A stretch of DNA of 64,000 bases from Ilyomonas sp963847085 (GTDB lineage Bacteria > Bacteroidota > Bacteroidia > Chitinophagales > Chitinophagaceae). Numbering within the stretch: position 1 is the stretch's first letter; each line of letters opens with the position of its first letter. Positions 1 to 9,676 of the stretch are shown here, in pieces. The position numbers were made by a program, and so were the translations under genes. Location of the stretch: contig CAWJYO010000003.1 in NCBI GenBank assembly GCA_963847085.1, forward strand, positions 62,001-126,000, in the 5' to 3' direction. Under the pieces are notes generated by a model. That model had not been told where the DNA came from and searched no databases. It saw only the letters and a list, made by a program, of their open reading frames with translations.

Positions 1-1
1 G

Positions 2-1405
2 CATCCCTACATACAGGAAAAGCCCTACGACTGGATTCGCGGCTACCAGGTAGGTGGCAAAAGTTTGTTGTGGGCAAGACAAACGCAACGCTGGAGCAAA
101 TACGATTTTGAAGGTCCGGCACGCGATGGCTACGCAGTGGATTGGCCTATCCGATATGAAGACCTTGCTCCATGGTATTCATACGTAGAGAAGTTTGCCG
201 GCATCAGCGGAAACAGGGACGGTGTTGATACTTTGCCTGATGGCGAGTTTCTTCCGGCCTGGGAAATGAATGTGGTGGAAAAAGAAATCACACAAAAAAT
301 AAAGGGCAATTATAAAGATAGATATGTAGTGCAAGGCAGGTGTGCACACTTAACGCAACCGCAGGATGTGCATCGTGAGCAAGGCAGAAACCAATGCCAG
401 GCACGCAGCATGTGCGAGCGTGGATGCCCGTATGGCGGCTATTTCAGTTCGAATGCATCTACTATTCCCTGGGCTTTAAAAACAGGCAATCTTACCCTCG
501 CAACCGATAGTGTTGTGCATTCTATTATGTATGATGATAAGCGGGGAAAAGCCACCGGCGTGCGTGTAATTGATGCAAAAACAAAAGGGGCTACTGAATA
601 TTTTGCCCCCATCATTTTTGTAAATGCAGCTTGTTTAAACAGCAATTTACTATTACTCAATTCAACTTCTCATCGCTTCCCTAATGGCTTTGGAAACGAC
701 AATGGTTTGCTCGGCAAGTACGTTGCCTTTCACAATTATCGTGGCACTGTAAGCGCATCATACGACGGACCGCAGGACAAATATTATTTGGGCAGACGAC
801 CCACACAACCCATGATGCCTAACTTTAGAAATGTGCACAAACAGGAAACCGATTTTTTGCGTGGCTACATGACGTTTTTTGGCGCAGGCAGAGCGCAGGT
901 TCATGAAGATGGAATTGGCGGCGATTATAAAGATGCTATCAGCGAAGCTGGCAACTGGTATGTAAGTGTAATGATGCAGGGCGAAACCATCCCGAAAGAA
1001 AGCAATCATCTCAGGTTAAGCAAAGACAAAGTGGATGCCTGGGGCATTCCGCAACTGATAACGTCTATTGATTATGATGATAACGATGTAAAAAGCATGA
1101 AAGATTTTTTTGCAACGGCTTCTGAAATGTTTGACAAAGCCGGATGCAAAGACATTGCAACACACGACAGCCAACAAGCTCCGGGTTTAGACATTCATGA
1201 AATGGGCGGTTGCAGAATGGGTAAAGACCCAAAGACATCATTACTCAACGAGCATAATCAGTTTCATAACTGCCCGAATGTATTTGTAACCGATGGCGCC
1301 TGCATGACATCCACTTCAACACAAAATCCATCGTTAACTTTTATGGCTTTAACGGCACGCGCCGCTAATTATGCGGTTGATGAAATGAAGAAAGGAAATT
1401 TATAA
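2..1405 (+). CDS. GMC-family FAD-dependent oxidoreductase, 5' end outside the window
   Basis: C-terminal 467 residues of a glucose-methanol-choline family flavoenzyme, which oxidises an alcohol or sugar hydroxyl using bound FAD. The frame is open from base 2, so the N-terminal FAD-binding fold and any export signal lie upstream and cannot be seen. Visible family marks are GGKSLLWAR close to the left edge, a Cys-rich stretch SMCERGCPYGGYF, and the C-terminal HEMGGCRMG and NPSLTFMAL blocks, which hold the active-site His and Asn. Bacteroidota homologues are often periplasmic and paired with a small gluconate-2-dehydrogenase subunit 3, which could lie upstream. The gene ends 19 bases before the convergent CHAT gene. 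The substrate cannot be read from sequence. Confidence 0.9.
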   Translation, partial: HPYIQEKPYDWIRGYQVGGKSLLWARQTQRWSKYDFEGPARDGYAVDWPIRYEDLAPWYSYVEKFAGISGNRDGVDTLPDGEFLPAWEMNVVEKEITQKIKGNYKDRYVVQGRCAHLTQPQDVHREQGRNQCQARSMCERGCPYGGYFSSNASTIPWALKTGNLTLATDSVVHSIMYDDKRGKATGVRVIDAKTKGATEYFAPIIFVNAACLNSNLLLLNSTSHRFPNGFGNDNGLLGKYVAFHNYRGTVSASYDGPQDKYYLGRRPTQPMMPNFRNVHKQETDFLRGYMTFFGAGRAQVHEDGIGGDYKDAISEAGNWYVSVMMQGETIPKESNHLRLSKDKVDAWGIPQLITSIDYDDNDVKSMKDFFATASEMFDKAGCKDIATHDSQQAPGLDIHEMGGCRMGKDPKTSLLNEHNQFHNCPNVFVTDGACMTSTSTQNPSLTFMALTARAANYAVDEMKKGNL

Positions 1406-1424
1406 GGTTTGGTTTTGCCCGAAT

Positions 1425-4236
1425 TTAATTGTTGTGTGCAATTGCAGCACTTTTGTTGTTATAATAAAAAAAGTAAAGCAAAAAGACAATTACCACAACG
1501 CCAACTACAATGGCTGAAATCCATACCCACAAATGATTAGAATGAGTAAGAACAAGTGGTTGCGAACTCCCTATGAGTACCATGTTTGCCCAATAATAAG
1601 GCATCGTATGCTCATGATCGGCGGTTTGTAAATACCACAATTTTGCTTTTTGCAAAGCTTCACTTTTGTTCATTCCCTGCGCTAGATATTCATTAAACTT
1701 CGTTGAAATTTTATAAATGGCGCCTTCATCAGCTTTCCATAAAGTAGCTGATACAGAAGGAATGCCTGCCGATGCAAAACCTCTTGCCAAACTGTAAATG
1801 CCTTCGCCGGTTGCGTTTTTACCAATATTGGTTTGGCAGGCACTTAGCAATACAAATTGAATGGAAGGATTGCTCGAGCCGCTGCAATTCGGAAAGACGA
1901 ATGACAGCATCCTGCATATACAATTCCGGCTCCGCATCGGTAGTATCGGCTTTGGCATGAGAAAAAATAGTAACAACAGAGTATCGCGAAGCGTTATCAA
2001 AAAAGTTTTGTCGGGAAGCTTGTTCTTCTGTGAACAAAGTATGATTGCTATAAAATTGCGCTGTCTTCTGAAGTGCAGTGAGAAGATTGCGGCAGATCGG
2101 CGACAGCCAATGCAGATGAAAATGAAACCGGTGCAAAGCCAATAAAATTGCCGCTTGCAGCTTTGGTAGCAAACGGTTTCAATAATGAACGAGCCGAATA
2201 CACATAACTAAAATTGTAATCGTTCAGCAAAAAATGTTTGCCATTGCCATCTGTGCATAAGGCTTCAAAAGGAATGAAAAAATTATCGGTGCAAATGGCA
2301 ACATTGCCTTTGGGTATTTGCAAAGGTTCAAACAATTTTTTATAGATGGTTTGCATGATAAAGAGCAATATAAATTATAGTGACGGTTTAGTTGTTGTTT
2401 ATCGCTGCAAAGCTTAATGAATTGAAACAGCTGAATGCTATTAAATTCACTTGGAGCAATTTTAATGAAATTAATTTTAGTCTTTGTAATGGCCATTGCA
2501 TAGATGGCAGAATCGTTCATAAAATAATACACCAGGCTTTGTTTTGTTTTTGCCAGATACTCCTGCAGCGATTGAAGCGAAGGAACTTCATCGGCATATT
2601 TGGTTTGGTAGTAAAGCGGATATTTTTTTTCGAGTGATTTAATAATACGTTCAAGAGAATCTTTAGTTTGTAAGAGGTTGTTTTCTTTGTCTTTATATGT
2701 ATTTGAAGAAGGTAAAAGTAACGAAACGTGTTGCTCTTCTTCAATAATCTTCGTTCGCAAAAAATCTAATTGTACTGTTTCTGTTGAAGAAAGCTGTGCT
2801 TTTGCAGCCGCCTCATTCCATCCATCATTTAATAAAACCGCGCGGCTTTTTTCTAAAAAATAAAATGCTTTGCCAACCGAATCCAATAAATAACAAGTTT
2901 CAATCGCATTTTGGAAAAAGTTGCTCGTTTTATCTCTCCAATACAATTTACTTTTCTCTTCAATTTGGTTATGCCGTGTTTGGGTAATAACCGAATCAGT
3001 TAATAAGGCTGTTTTTAAACTAGCATCAAGGTAAGTCGTTTGTTTTTTTTGGCGATATAATGCTAATAACAAATCAATCTTTCCAAATAGGAAATCAAAT
3101 ATTAAATCACTATTTTGAATGAATGTAATCTGAGCAATAGATGGGTTCCCTAATTGTAAATTATCAATGTGGATGTTTATACTAGCAAGAGCGATTTTAT
3201 AATAATGGATTGCGGTACTTAACTCGCCTTCTTCAGTTGCAGTATTGCCTAAGTTTTCATAAACCATAAACAGGTTTATAGAACGTATTTTATTATCTGT
3301 GATTTTATTTGTAAATCGAAGAGCGAGGTAATAATATAATTTTGCATTTTTATAATCCTGAAGATTTTCCTGATAAAAGTTCCCCAAATCATTGTAATCG
3401 TTTGCTATAGTATTATTATCATTAGTTAAGAGTCTTTCTTTTATTCCTTGTTTAAAAAAGTATTCCGCTTCCTTATTTTTTTGTTTCTTTTTATAAACTA
3501 AAGCTTTCGTTTTATAGGCCGTAGCAATTTCCAAATGGTTGTTTAATTTTTTTGCAAGCACTATTGCATTCTCGACATCAGATAAAGATTGGAATAGTTG
3601 ATTTTCAAAAAGGTAAGATTGCGCCCGATAATTAAGAAACTTCGTAAAACGACTGCTATCGGCATTTGTTTTAAGTTTTATTGCGCTCATTGCAAAAGTG
3701 TATTCATAAACAGCTTTTTGATAATCACCTATGGTATAATAAATCCGTGCTTTATATTCTCTTGCAAAAGACAAGTAATTTTCAGGATCGGATTTTAGGG
3801 TGAGTTGAATAACAGTATCAAAATAAGAGAGTTCCTTGTTGTATAAACCCTTTCTATCGTAAAAAGTAGCTGTATTAAAGTAAAGGTTTGTTAGTAATGT
3901 TTTAGAGATATTCTTCTCAAGTTGTTGAGAAACATTCAAGGCAGTAAGACAGTGCTGTAAAGCTATATCTATATTTTGGTTCGTTAGAAATTCATACTTG
4001 GCTAATTTTATAAATATAAGTACATCACCAGAATCTTTTTTTTGATTCAAAGAATCAAGATGATGTTTTAAATCATATAGTTTTTTTAGAATGTCAGTAT
4101 TCGCAGTATAGGTATTTGTTATTCGAATAACCTTATCATACAATGAAATGGAATCGTTAGAAAATTGACAAAATGTTTGCAGTGTAATTATACAGGCATA
4201 AAATAGTAAAAGGAGATATTTAAGCCTACAACACAA
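1425..4236 (-). pseudogene. TPR-CHAT caspase-fold protease with C-terminal membrane anchor, frameshifted
   Basis: One gene read in four pieces (4236 to about 2350, then 2368-2048, 2172-1819 and 2000-1425), so three frame changes lie near 2340-2380, 2060-2170 and 1825-1900. The joined protein has an N-terminal signal or anchor segment, many tetratricopeptide-like helical repeats over roughly residues 30-420, a coiled segment, and then a CHAT (caspase HetF-associated with TPRs) domain. The cysteine-protease dyad is visible as His in IFSHAKAD and Cys in LLSACQTN, followed by the family's GEGIYSLARGF and SLW-like ATLWKADEG blocks. A TM helix (SAIVVGVVVIVFLLYFFYY) ends the protein. It is last in a block with a sigma factor, a TPR membrane protein and two peptides. 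Either the gene is decaying or the frame changes are sequencing errors; all key residues survive. Confidence 0.82.
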
Positions 4237-4395
4237 CTTTTGTTTATTTTAAAGCGAAACTACAATTCATTTTTAACCAACTATTACATCGAAGATTTCG
4301 AAAATTTGTACAATTTGATAGTCTGATTGAAGTTACCTGCAGATAGCCATTTTAAAGTATTTATAGTCATATGGCCGCAACTTATAATAGCAATT

Positions 4396-4602
4396 TCAGT
4401 AACTAGCATTTACATCTGCTTCAGGTAATTTTTCATTTTTTGAAACCGAAGAGTTCAAGTAACGATTAAAAAAGTCTATTCCAATGATTGCAAAAAGGGT
4501 TATGATAAGAAATAACAAAAAGCGGGGAGAAGGACCCGTGGGTGGGGTGCCTTGTGAACCGCCACTAGTTTTAGCAGCAGTGGCAGATTTCAGGTTTTCC
4601 AT
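4396..4602 (-). CDS. Small membrane peptide with SGGSQGTPP motif (68 aa)
   Basis: Family not recognised. The 68-residue product has a short polar N-terminus (MENLKSATAAKT), the motif SGGSQGTPPTGPSPR at about residues 13-27, one strong hydrophobic helix (FLLFLIITLFAIIGIDFF) and a short charged tail. It shares SGGSQGTPP with the neighbouring 56-residue peptide but, unlike that one, carries a membrane segment. It lies 159 bases upstream of the TPR-CHAT gene and on the same strand. Its ORF is clean while the larger neighbours are frameshifted. A role as substrate or membrane partner of the CHAT protease is an inference from position and shared motif only. Confidence 0.7.
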   Translation of the reverse strand: MENLKSATAAKTSGGSQGTPPTGPSPRFLLFLIITLFAIIGIDFFNRYLNSSVSKNEKLPEADVNASY

Positions 4603-4702
4603 AATAGTTGTATTTTGAAACTTATGAATGAGTAAGAATTACCACCATACACTTTAAATCAACAAAACAATATAAAATAAAAGTATTGAACTTTTATAAA
4701 CC

Positions 4703-4873
4703 TCAATCAGTCGTTGAAGCAAGTCGCGGCTGAGGTGGTGGTGGAGGGGTACCTTGTGACCCGCCACTCAAAGCAACAGCATCATTCGATTTTATACTTT
4801 CAACTAAAGCACCTTCTACATCATCGGTGCTTTCAATGTTTGCCTCAAGATTTGTAGCATCTGAATTTTTCAT
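4703..4873 (-). CDS. Small soluble peptide with SGGSQGTPP motif (56 aa)
   Basis: Family not recognised. The frame starts MKNSDATNLEANIESTDD, is acidic over its first half, reaches ALSGGSQGTPP followed by a run of five or so prolines, and ends QPRLASTTD. The nine-residue SGGSQGTPP block matches the next gene downstream exactly, while the flanks differ. That suggests a constrained recognition or processing site in two otherwise divergent short proteins. There is no hydrophobic segment. It lies between the TPR membrane gene and the 68-residue peptide, all on the minus strand. The leader-like acidic N-terminus and short proline-rich tail would also fit a modified-peptide precursor, but no modification enzyme is nearby. 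Confidence 0.68.
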   Translation of the reverse strand: MKNSDATNLEANIESTDDVEGALVESIKSNDAVALSGGSQGTPPPPPQPRLASTTD

Positions 4874-4928
4874 AACAAGAAGTATTTAAGTTATTAAAAT
4901 TAAATCAATTTTCTAATACCCCAATTCC

Positions 4929-5651
4929 TCACCACTTCTCCAGCATTTTCTCCGCTATTTCATGTCCGTCTTCATTTTCTTGTACCACTTTTATCCAGCA
5001 AAGCTTTAGCAGCTTCTTTATCGCCTGTGTGCATTGCGTTCTAACAAGGTACAGGCTAATAAAATATCGCCGGTATTGCTAAACAAGCCCTTCATTGTTA
5101 GATAGCTCCCCAAAAAGGGCAATCGCTTTGTCGTAATCTTTCAAGTGCAGGTAAGCACGCCCGGCGTATAACTTGGCAAAACTATTTGCCGAATCTCGGT
5201 TTTTCACACCTTCAAACAACACAACAGCCTGTTGGTAATTGGTCTTTTTATACTCCGCAATGCCCATCTGCATACTATCTCTCGAAGCATCCAGCGTGTT
5301 ACTCAATGTATCAGTGCTTTGTACATAATTCTTCGCCAATTGTCTTGGGCTATTATTGATAGCAAACAAAAAATAAAACGCCATTATAAAAATCAAACAA
5401 GCCGCAGCCGCATACGGCATCCATCGAAGCACGATTGATTTTTTTGCGGGCTTAACAATTGTGATTTCGCTTTTCCATTGTTGTTTCTGCTTTATTAACG
5501 CTTGTCTGGCTTCCACTCTTGCGGTTACATAAAAGGCCACTTCACTGGCAAAGGCTTCGTCGGCAACACAACGATCTTCAAATTGTCTTCGCTCTTCTTC
5601 ATTCAACGCCTCATTAAAGTAAGCGTCAATGTATTCCAATATCTCGCTCAT
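4929..5651 (-). pseudogene. One-TM TPR protein with anti-sigma-like N-terminus, frameshifted 3' end
   Basis: The N-terminus (MSEILEYIDAYFNEALNEEE, then a FEDRCVADEAFASEV-type helix) resembles the cytoplasmic helices of Bacteroidota anti-sigma factors. One TM helix follows at about residues 79-98 (AAAACLIFIMAFYFLFAI), then at least two TPR-type repeats containing YQQAVVLFEG and AKLYAGRAYLHLKDYDKAI. The first frame stops at 5079. Reading on with changes near 5086, 5030 and 4995 restores a plausible helical tail ending KMLEKW and a stop at 4929-4931, so three more indels are implied. It follows the sigma-factor gene by 54 bases on the same strand, which supports a sigma/membrane-partner pair. 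The periplasmic placement of the TPR part is inferred. Confidence 0.7.
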
Positions 5652-5705
5652 AACATCAATTTTAAAAATTACGACTCTCTTTCCTTACCATTTCCTTACA
5701 CCCTA

Positions 5706-6291
5706 TTACCTGTTTGCAGAAGCCGGTTTTACTTTTTCCCTTAACTTATCCAGGCAGCGCAGCCGCGTTGTTTTTACCACCGCTGCATTGTTGTAACTTA
5801 GGTGTTCGGCAATTTCCTTATCAGTGTAGCCATCTTCAAAAAGGAGCAATAACTCCTTGCAGCGCGTACCGATGGTTTCCATCATTTCTTTTACCATTTT
5901 CTTTTGTTCCACGTTCATCATCTTTTCAACTGCCGTTTTTGCTGCATCGGGCAATTGGTTCATCAGTTCAGGCAATTCTGCTGTTTTAAACACCTGTTGT
6001 TTATTCGTCGTATTTTTTCGAATGAGGTCAATACACTTGTTAGAAAAAATTTGAAAACAGATACGTTTTAATGGACGAGCGCCCATCAAAACGACCATTT
6101 ATAATATTGAGTAAAGCCGATAAAAACGCATCACTGTAAGCGCTAAAGCTATCTTCATACATAAGATTATACTTGCGGCAACCTTCATTTACAAAATAAA
6201 AGTATTCTTCATACAGTATTTTTTCCTGTTTGTTGCGTTCGGGATAACCCGCAGTTAGATTGCTGATAATTTGGGTATCGGACGTTTTCAA
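5706..6291 (-). pseudogene. Sigma-70 family (ECF-like) sigma factor with one frameshift
   Basis: This is an RNA polymerase sigma factor with region 2 (helix DAFLSALLNII, then SSIKTYLF continuing into IFSNKCIDLIRKN) and region 4 (CKELLLLFEDGYTDKEIAEHL, then LRCLDKLREKV). Two frames overlap near 6040-6098. Dropping one T from a TTTT run near 6060 joins them into the usual sigma-2 sentence, so a single indel explains the break. The intact protein would be about 190 residues. It heads a minus-strand block of anti-sigma-like TPR protein, two peptides and a TPR-CHAT protease, and is divergent from the secreted protein gene at 6516. It probably autoregulates the block, as most ECF factors do; no promoter test is possible here. 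Confidence 0.8.
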
Positions 6292-6515
6292 GGTTCTGCT
6301 TTAACACAACAAATCTATATACTTTATGTAATATTTAAAAAGATTACAAGCGTAACTTTTCTTTCGTCTTTCGCTTTGTTCTACCTTATATATATAATCG
6401 TAGGCTGCAGGAAAAAAAAGTTAGGTGTTTGTTTCCCTTCTTTTTTACATTACGATTCATTAGTTGTAAAATGTGTTACTGAAATTTTTTCAAACAATTT
6501 AAACCCTTTACAAAC

Positions 6516-6962
6516 ATGAAAAAGCTAATCTTCACCGCAGCCCTGCTCATTGCATTGGCGCTCACTTCTTATGGCAAAGCCGCCGATAAGAATTCAAAGC
6601 TGGTAAAAGGATTGATTACCGCTTCAAAAACTGCACAAAGCAGTGCAACAAGTAGTAACGGTGCGTATACAACCACATCGTTCAACTTAAATGGAAATGC
6701 TATTAAAGCATTTTACGACGTTGAAACAGAAGAACTGATTGGTTTTTCGATTCCAATGTCATTGAACGATTTACCTGCTAATTCTTTAGAAAACATGCAA
6801 AAGAAGTTTGGCAGTTACTCACCGCAGGAAGCGATAATGTTTATTGATAAGAGCGGTTATTTCGGATTTTATGTTTCGCTTACAAAACCTAACAAACCGA
6901 GCATTGTGTTGGATATAAACACAAAAGGAAAAGTGCATTACTTCGGAAAAATGTTCCTCTGA
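6516..6962 (+). CDS. Small secreted protein of unknown function (148 aa)
   Basis: The signal peptide MKKLIFTAALLIALALTSYG is cut near residue 20-22. The mature part is about 125 residues with alternating strands and two helices. It contains FNLNGNAIKAFYDVETEEL and ends in DINTKGKVHYFGKMFL, a layout seen in small periplasmic alpha/beta proteins of Bacteroidota, including PepSY-like ones. No catalytic motif or cysteine is present. The gene is monocistronic: a 224-base divergent intergenic region separates it from the sigma-factor gene, and a strong hairpin terminator follows at 7033. Co-regulation with the sigma/CHAT block through the shared intergenic region is possible but not shown. Confidence 0.72.
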   Translation: MKKLIFTAALLIALALTSYGKAADKNSKLVKGLITASKTAQSSATSSNGAYTTTSFNLNGNAIKAFYDVETEELIGFSIPMSLNDLPANSLENMQKKFGSYSPQEAIMFIDKSGYFGFYVSLTKPNKPSIVLDINTKGKVHYFGKMFL

Positions 6963-7032
6963 TCAGGTAATAAAATTGATCTCAATAAATCAAAAATTGA
7001 CAGACTTACAATCCTGCCCTCTGCTTTGACTG

Positions 7033-7057
7033 AAAGCCACGTTCTCGTGGCTTTTTT
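7033..7057 (+). terminator. Intrinsic terminator after the 6516 gene
   Basis: A nine-base perfect stem (AAAGCCACG / CGTGGCTTT) with a TTCT loop runs into a T-rich tract. It lies about 70 bases beyond the stop of the secreted protein gene. The T tract merges into a copy of the dispersed TTTGTTTTTGC word. Confidence 0.85.
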
Positions 7058-7231
7058 GTTTTTGCAGGTATTTTTAAGGAGGTTTATAGAAGTTACCCCG
7101 GAGATTAGCAACAAATGAATATTTCAATTGAAATGGTTTGTAATTGTTTATAGCTTAGCGATGGTTGGCATTTAAATAACATCTGCCTAACTTTTGCACA
7201 ATTACCAAACTGATGTTAGCGGTAGCCAATC

Positions 7232-7852
7232 TTATTTCTTTGTCAATTTATATCTCAGGTGTGTTGTTAGGTCTGAGGGTATTACTTCTACAATTTGAAT
7301 ATCATACTTGTCTTTGTCAATGCCATCAAACAGCCGGATACCACTTCCTAAAAAAACAGGAGCAATGTGAATGAAAAATTCGTCCACAAGCCCTGCATTG
7401 AGATATTGTTGAATAGTATCGGCACCACCTTGTATTCTTATGTCCTTTCCTTTGGCTGATTGTCTTGCTTTTTCTAATGCGCTTTCTATTCCGTCATTAA
7501 TGAAATAAAAAGTTGTTGTTCCTTTTTGAACCCAGGGCTCCCGTTTTTCGTGTGTCAGAACATAAACATCTGCTTTGTATAGATCTTCTTTCCAATGGAC
7601 TTCGCCTTCTTCAAACATTCGTTTTCCCATAATGTACGAACCTGTTCTTGCAAACACATCATCAATTAATTCACTGTCTGCACCATATTCTTCACCGCCT
7701 TCCATATTGATGTGTTTCCAAAATGCTTTTTGTTTAAACATCCATTTGTGAATTTTTCCTGAAACGCCGCCCATTGGGTTGTCCGGACTTCTGTTATCGC
7801 CTGCGAAAAAGCCATCCAGTGAAATTCCGCTGTCAAAAATAATTTTGCTCAT
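7232..7852 (-). CDS. Dihydrofolate-reductase-like / RibD C-terminal domain protein
   Basis: A 206-residue protein of the RibD_C / DHFR-fold family (YyaP/YwjB-like), which binds NAD(P)H and reduces unidentified pteridine-like or flavin-pathway substrates. The marks are the N-terminal ISLDGFFAGD, GSYIMGKRMFEEG (equivalent to the GRKT-like cofactor loop), IRIQGGADTIQQYLNAGLVDEF and the end APVFLGSGIRLF. The length is normal for the family and there is no export signal, so it is cytosolic. It stands alone, with a 237-base gap upstream to the next minus-strand gene. The true substrate cannot be told from sequence, and a role in folate metabolism should not be assumed. Confidence 0.88.
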   Translation of the reverse strand: MSKIIFDSGISLDGFFAGDNRSPDNPMGGVSGKIHKWMFKQKAFWKHINMEGGEEYGADSELIDDVFARTGSYIMGKRMFEEGEVHWKEDLYKADVYVLTHEKREPWVQKGTTTFYFINDGIESALEKARQSAKGKDIRIQGGADTIQQYLNAGLVDEFFIHIAPVFLGSGIRLFDGIDKDKYDIQIVEVIPSDLTTHLRYKLTKK

Positions 7853-8035
7853 TGTTTTATTGATTGTTTGTTGATTTATTAGCTATCGTAAGTGTCAAAA
7901 TGTTCTTGCCAAAAACTCTTAGGATACTCATTAAAAGATAAAATAACCTGTAAGCTGTTTATGTTTCGTATTTATAGTGTTTTGATTCGTAAAGCTAATT
8001 TTGCAATCGTTTGTTTTCATCTGCTTATAACAAAA

Positions 8036-8074
8036 AAGCAATCCTACTTTGCACTAACAAAATAAGATTGCTTT
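8036..8074 (-). terminator. Hairpin terminator of the Gfo/Idh/MocA gene
   Basis: A 14-base imperfect stem (AAAGCAATCCTACT / AATAAGATTGCTTT) with flanking A/T runs sits 16 bases beyond the stop codon of the minus-strand oxidoreductase gene. It could also act on the plus strand. Confidence 0.7.
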
Positions 8075-8089
8075 AATAAACTATCAATC

Positions 8090-9494
8090 CTACACCAGCT
8101 TCATATTCACCGGATCCCAGTTGATGATTTTCTTCGTAAAATAACTCTCGTTGCAGGATAGGGCAGGAGCGGCTGCACGAAATCCAAACACCGCATCTTC
8201 TACCACGGGTTTGTTTGTTCTTATCGAATCAAAAAAGTTGGTGAAATGATCCAAATGGTCGCTATAACCCTCCGGTGCTTTAAAGTTAACATCCGCTTTT
8301 TTCGGACGCGTTTTTTGTGCCGTCGTCCACTTCGCGTCGTAAGCCTTTTGCATATCCTGCTGCATTTGTTTGGGGAAAGTAAACACCGAATCATAACCGC
8401 CAAAGCCAGGTGCTTCAGGCAAGAGGCTATGATGCACTGTAACATTATTGTCTGTCACCACCATCACACCTTCGGAACCAATAAACCTCGTGCTTTCTTC
8501 ACCACCGGTTCCGCTGATAAAGTTTACTTGCAAGTGTTAATTGAAATGGCGGATGTTCAGGCGTATCACCATATTGCATAATGCCCGTCATTACATCGGG
8601 CATGTTTCTGCCGTCTTTCCAGTAACACAACTGCCCGCTGCTGTAAATGTTTTGCGGGCCTTTTGAATTGGTGATAAAATGCGTTCCGCTTAGCAAATGA
8701 ATAAACAAATCACCGGCAACACCGGTACCTACTTCGCGGAAAGCACGCCACCAAAAAAACTTTTTGGCATCAAATGGCATCTTATTCAAACCTTCAACAT
8801 ATTTGTTCCAGTCCGTGGTTTCCGGCGAAGCATCCGACGGAATGGTATATTCCCAGGCACCAATGGAATCTTGCCTGTCGTACACAGCGTTCACCATGTT
8901 TAGTTTTCCAATCTCACCTGCGGCAAGCAACTCTTTTGCTTTTGCAAACGCAATGCTGCTCACGCGCTGGCTACCTACCTGTAATACTTTACCGGTTTGT
9001 TTTTGCGTATTGACTACGTCTTGTCCCTCGCTTATTTTATACACCATCGGCTTCTCGCAATACACGGCTTTGCCTTTTTGCAATGCCTCCTTAGTAATGC
9101 GTGCATGCCAGCAATCGGCGGTAGCAATAATTACCGCATCCACATCTTTTTTGTCTAAAATTTCCTGGTAATTGCGCGTGGTAAACAGATCGTTGCCATA
9201 TAACTCTTTTGCATTTTGCAAACGACCTGTGTACAAGTCGCAAATGCCCGCCAGCTCTACGCCCGGCACTTTTAATGCCGTTTGCAAATCGAAATGACCT
9301 TGTATGCCAAAACCAATGACTGCCAACCGGATTTTATCATTGGGTGAAATTCTTTTTTCATAAAATAAAGTGCGTTCTTCTGCTTTTTCTTTTGCTGCTA
9401 TACTGCTTAGTGGCGCTACGGCTGCCAGCAAAGAAGTAGCGCCAATTTGTTGTAAAAATTTTCTTCGTGATGATGCATTGTTTTGTGTTGACAT
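8090..9494 (-). pseudogene. Gfo/Idh/MocA family oxidoreductase with Tat signal, one frameshift
   Basis: This is an NAD(P)-dependent sugar or inositol dehydrogenase-type protein. From ATG 9494 it has a twin-arginine signal (SSRRKFLQQIGATSLLAAVAP), a Rossmann start LAVIGFGIQGHFDL, the family's EKPMVYKISEGQ block and a C-terminal sheet domain. The frame reads through HPPFQLTL and then must shift near 8525-8535 to continue VNFISGTGGEESTRF, so a single indel splits an otherwise full-length gene of about 465 residues. Homologues of this Tat-exported subgroup act on sugars in the periplasm. The gene is divergent from the FAD oxidoreductase at 9677. Only the break argues for loss of function. Confidence 0.85.
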
Positions 9495-9676
9495 ACGACA
9501 AGTTTTTGATTTCAAATGTAGGCGTTAAAATATAACATTTGGAGCAAACCAAGAGAGTGAATTTATAAACGATAGTTCTGGCATATTATACTTTGCTCAT
9601 TAACCAGGTTTGTAAAAACCATGTTTTTGCTTTTGTTGATGATTCATTCACAACAATCAATTCTTATCTTCATTTT

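Noticed and set aside
1772..2145. Plus-strand frames across the CHAT domain
   Set aside because: They overlap the His and Cys dyad region, which is conserved on the minus strand.
7055..7065. The 11-mer explained only as terminator T-tracts
   Set aside because: A few copies do follow hairpins (7055 and 62734, for example), but thirteen lie inside genes and several intergenic ones have no stem.
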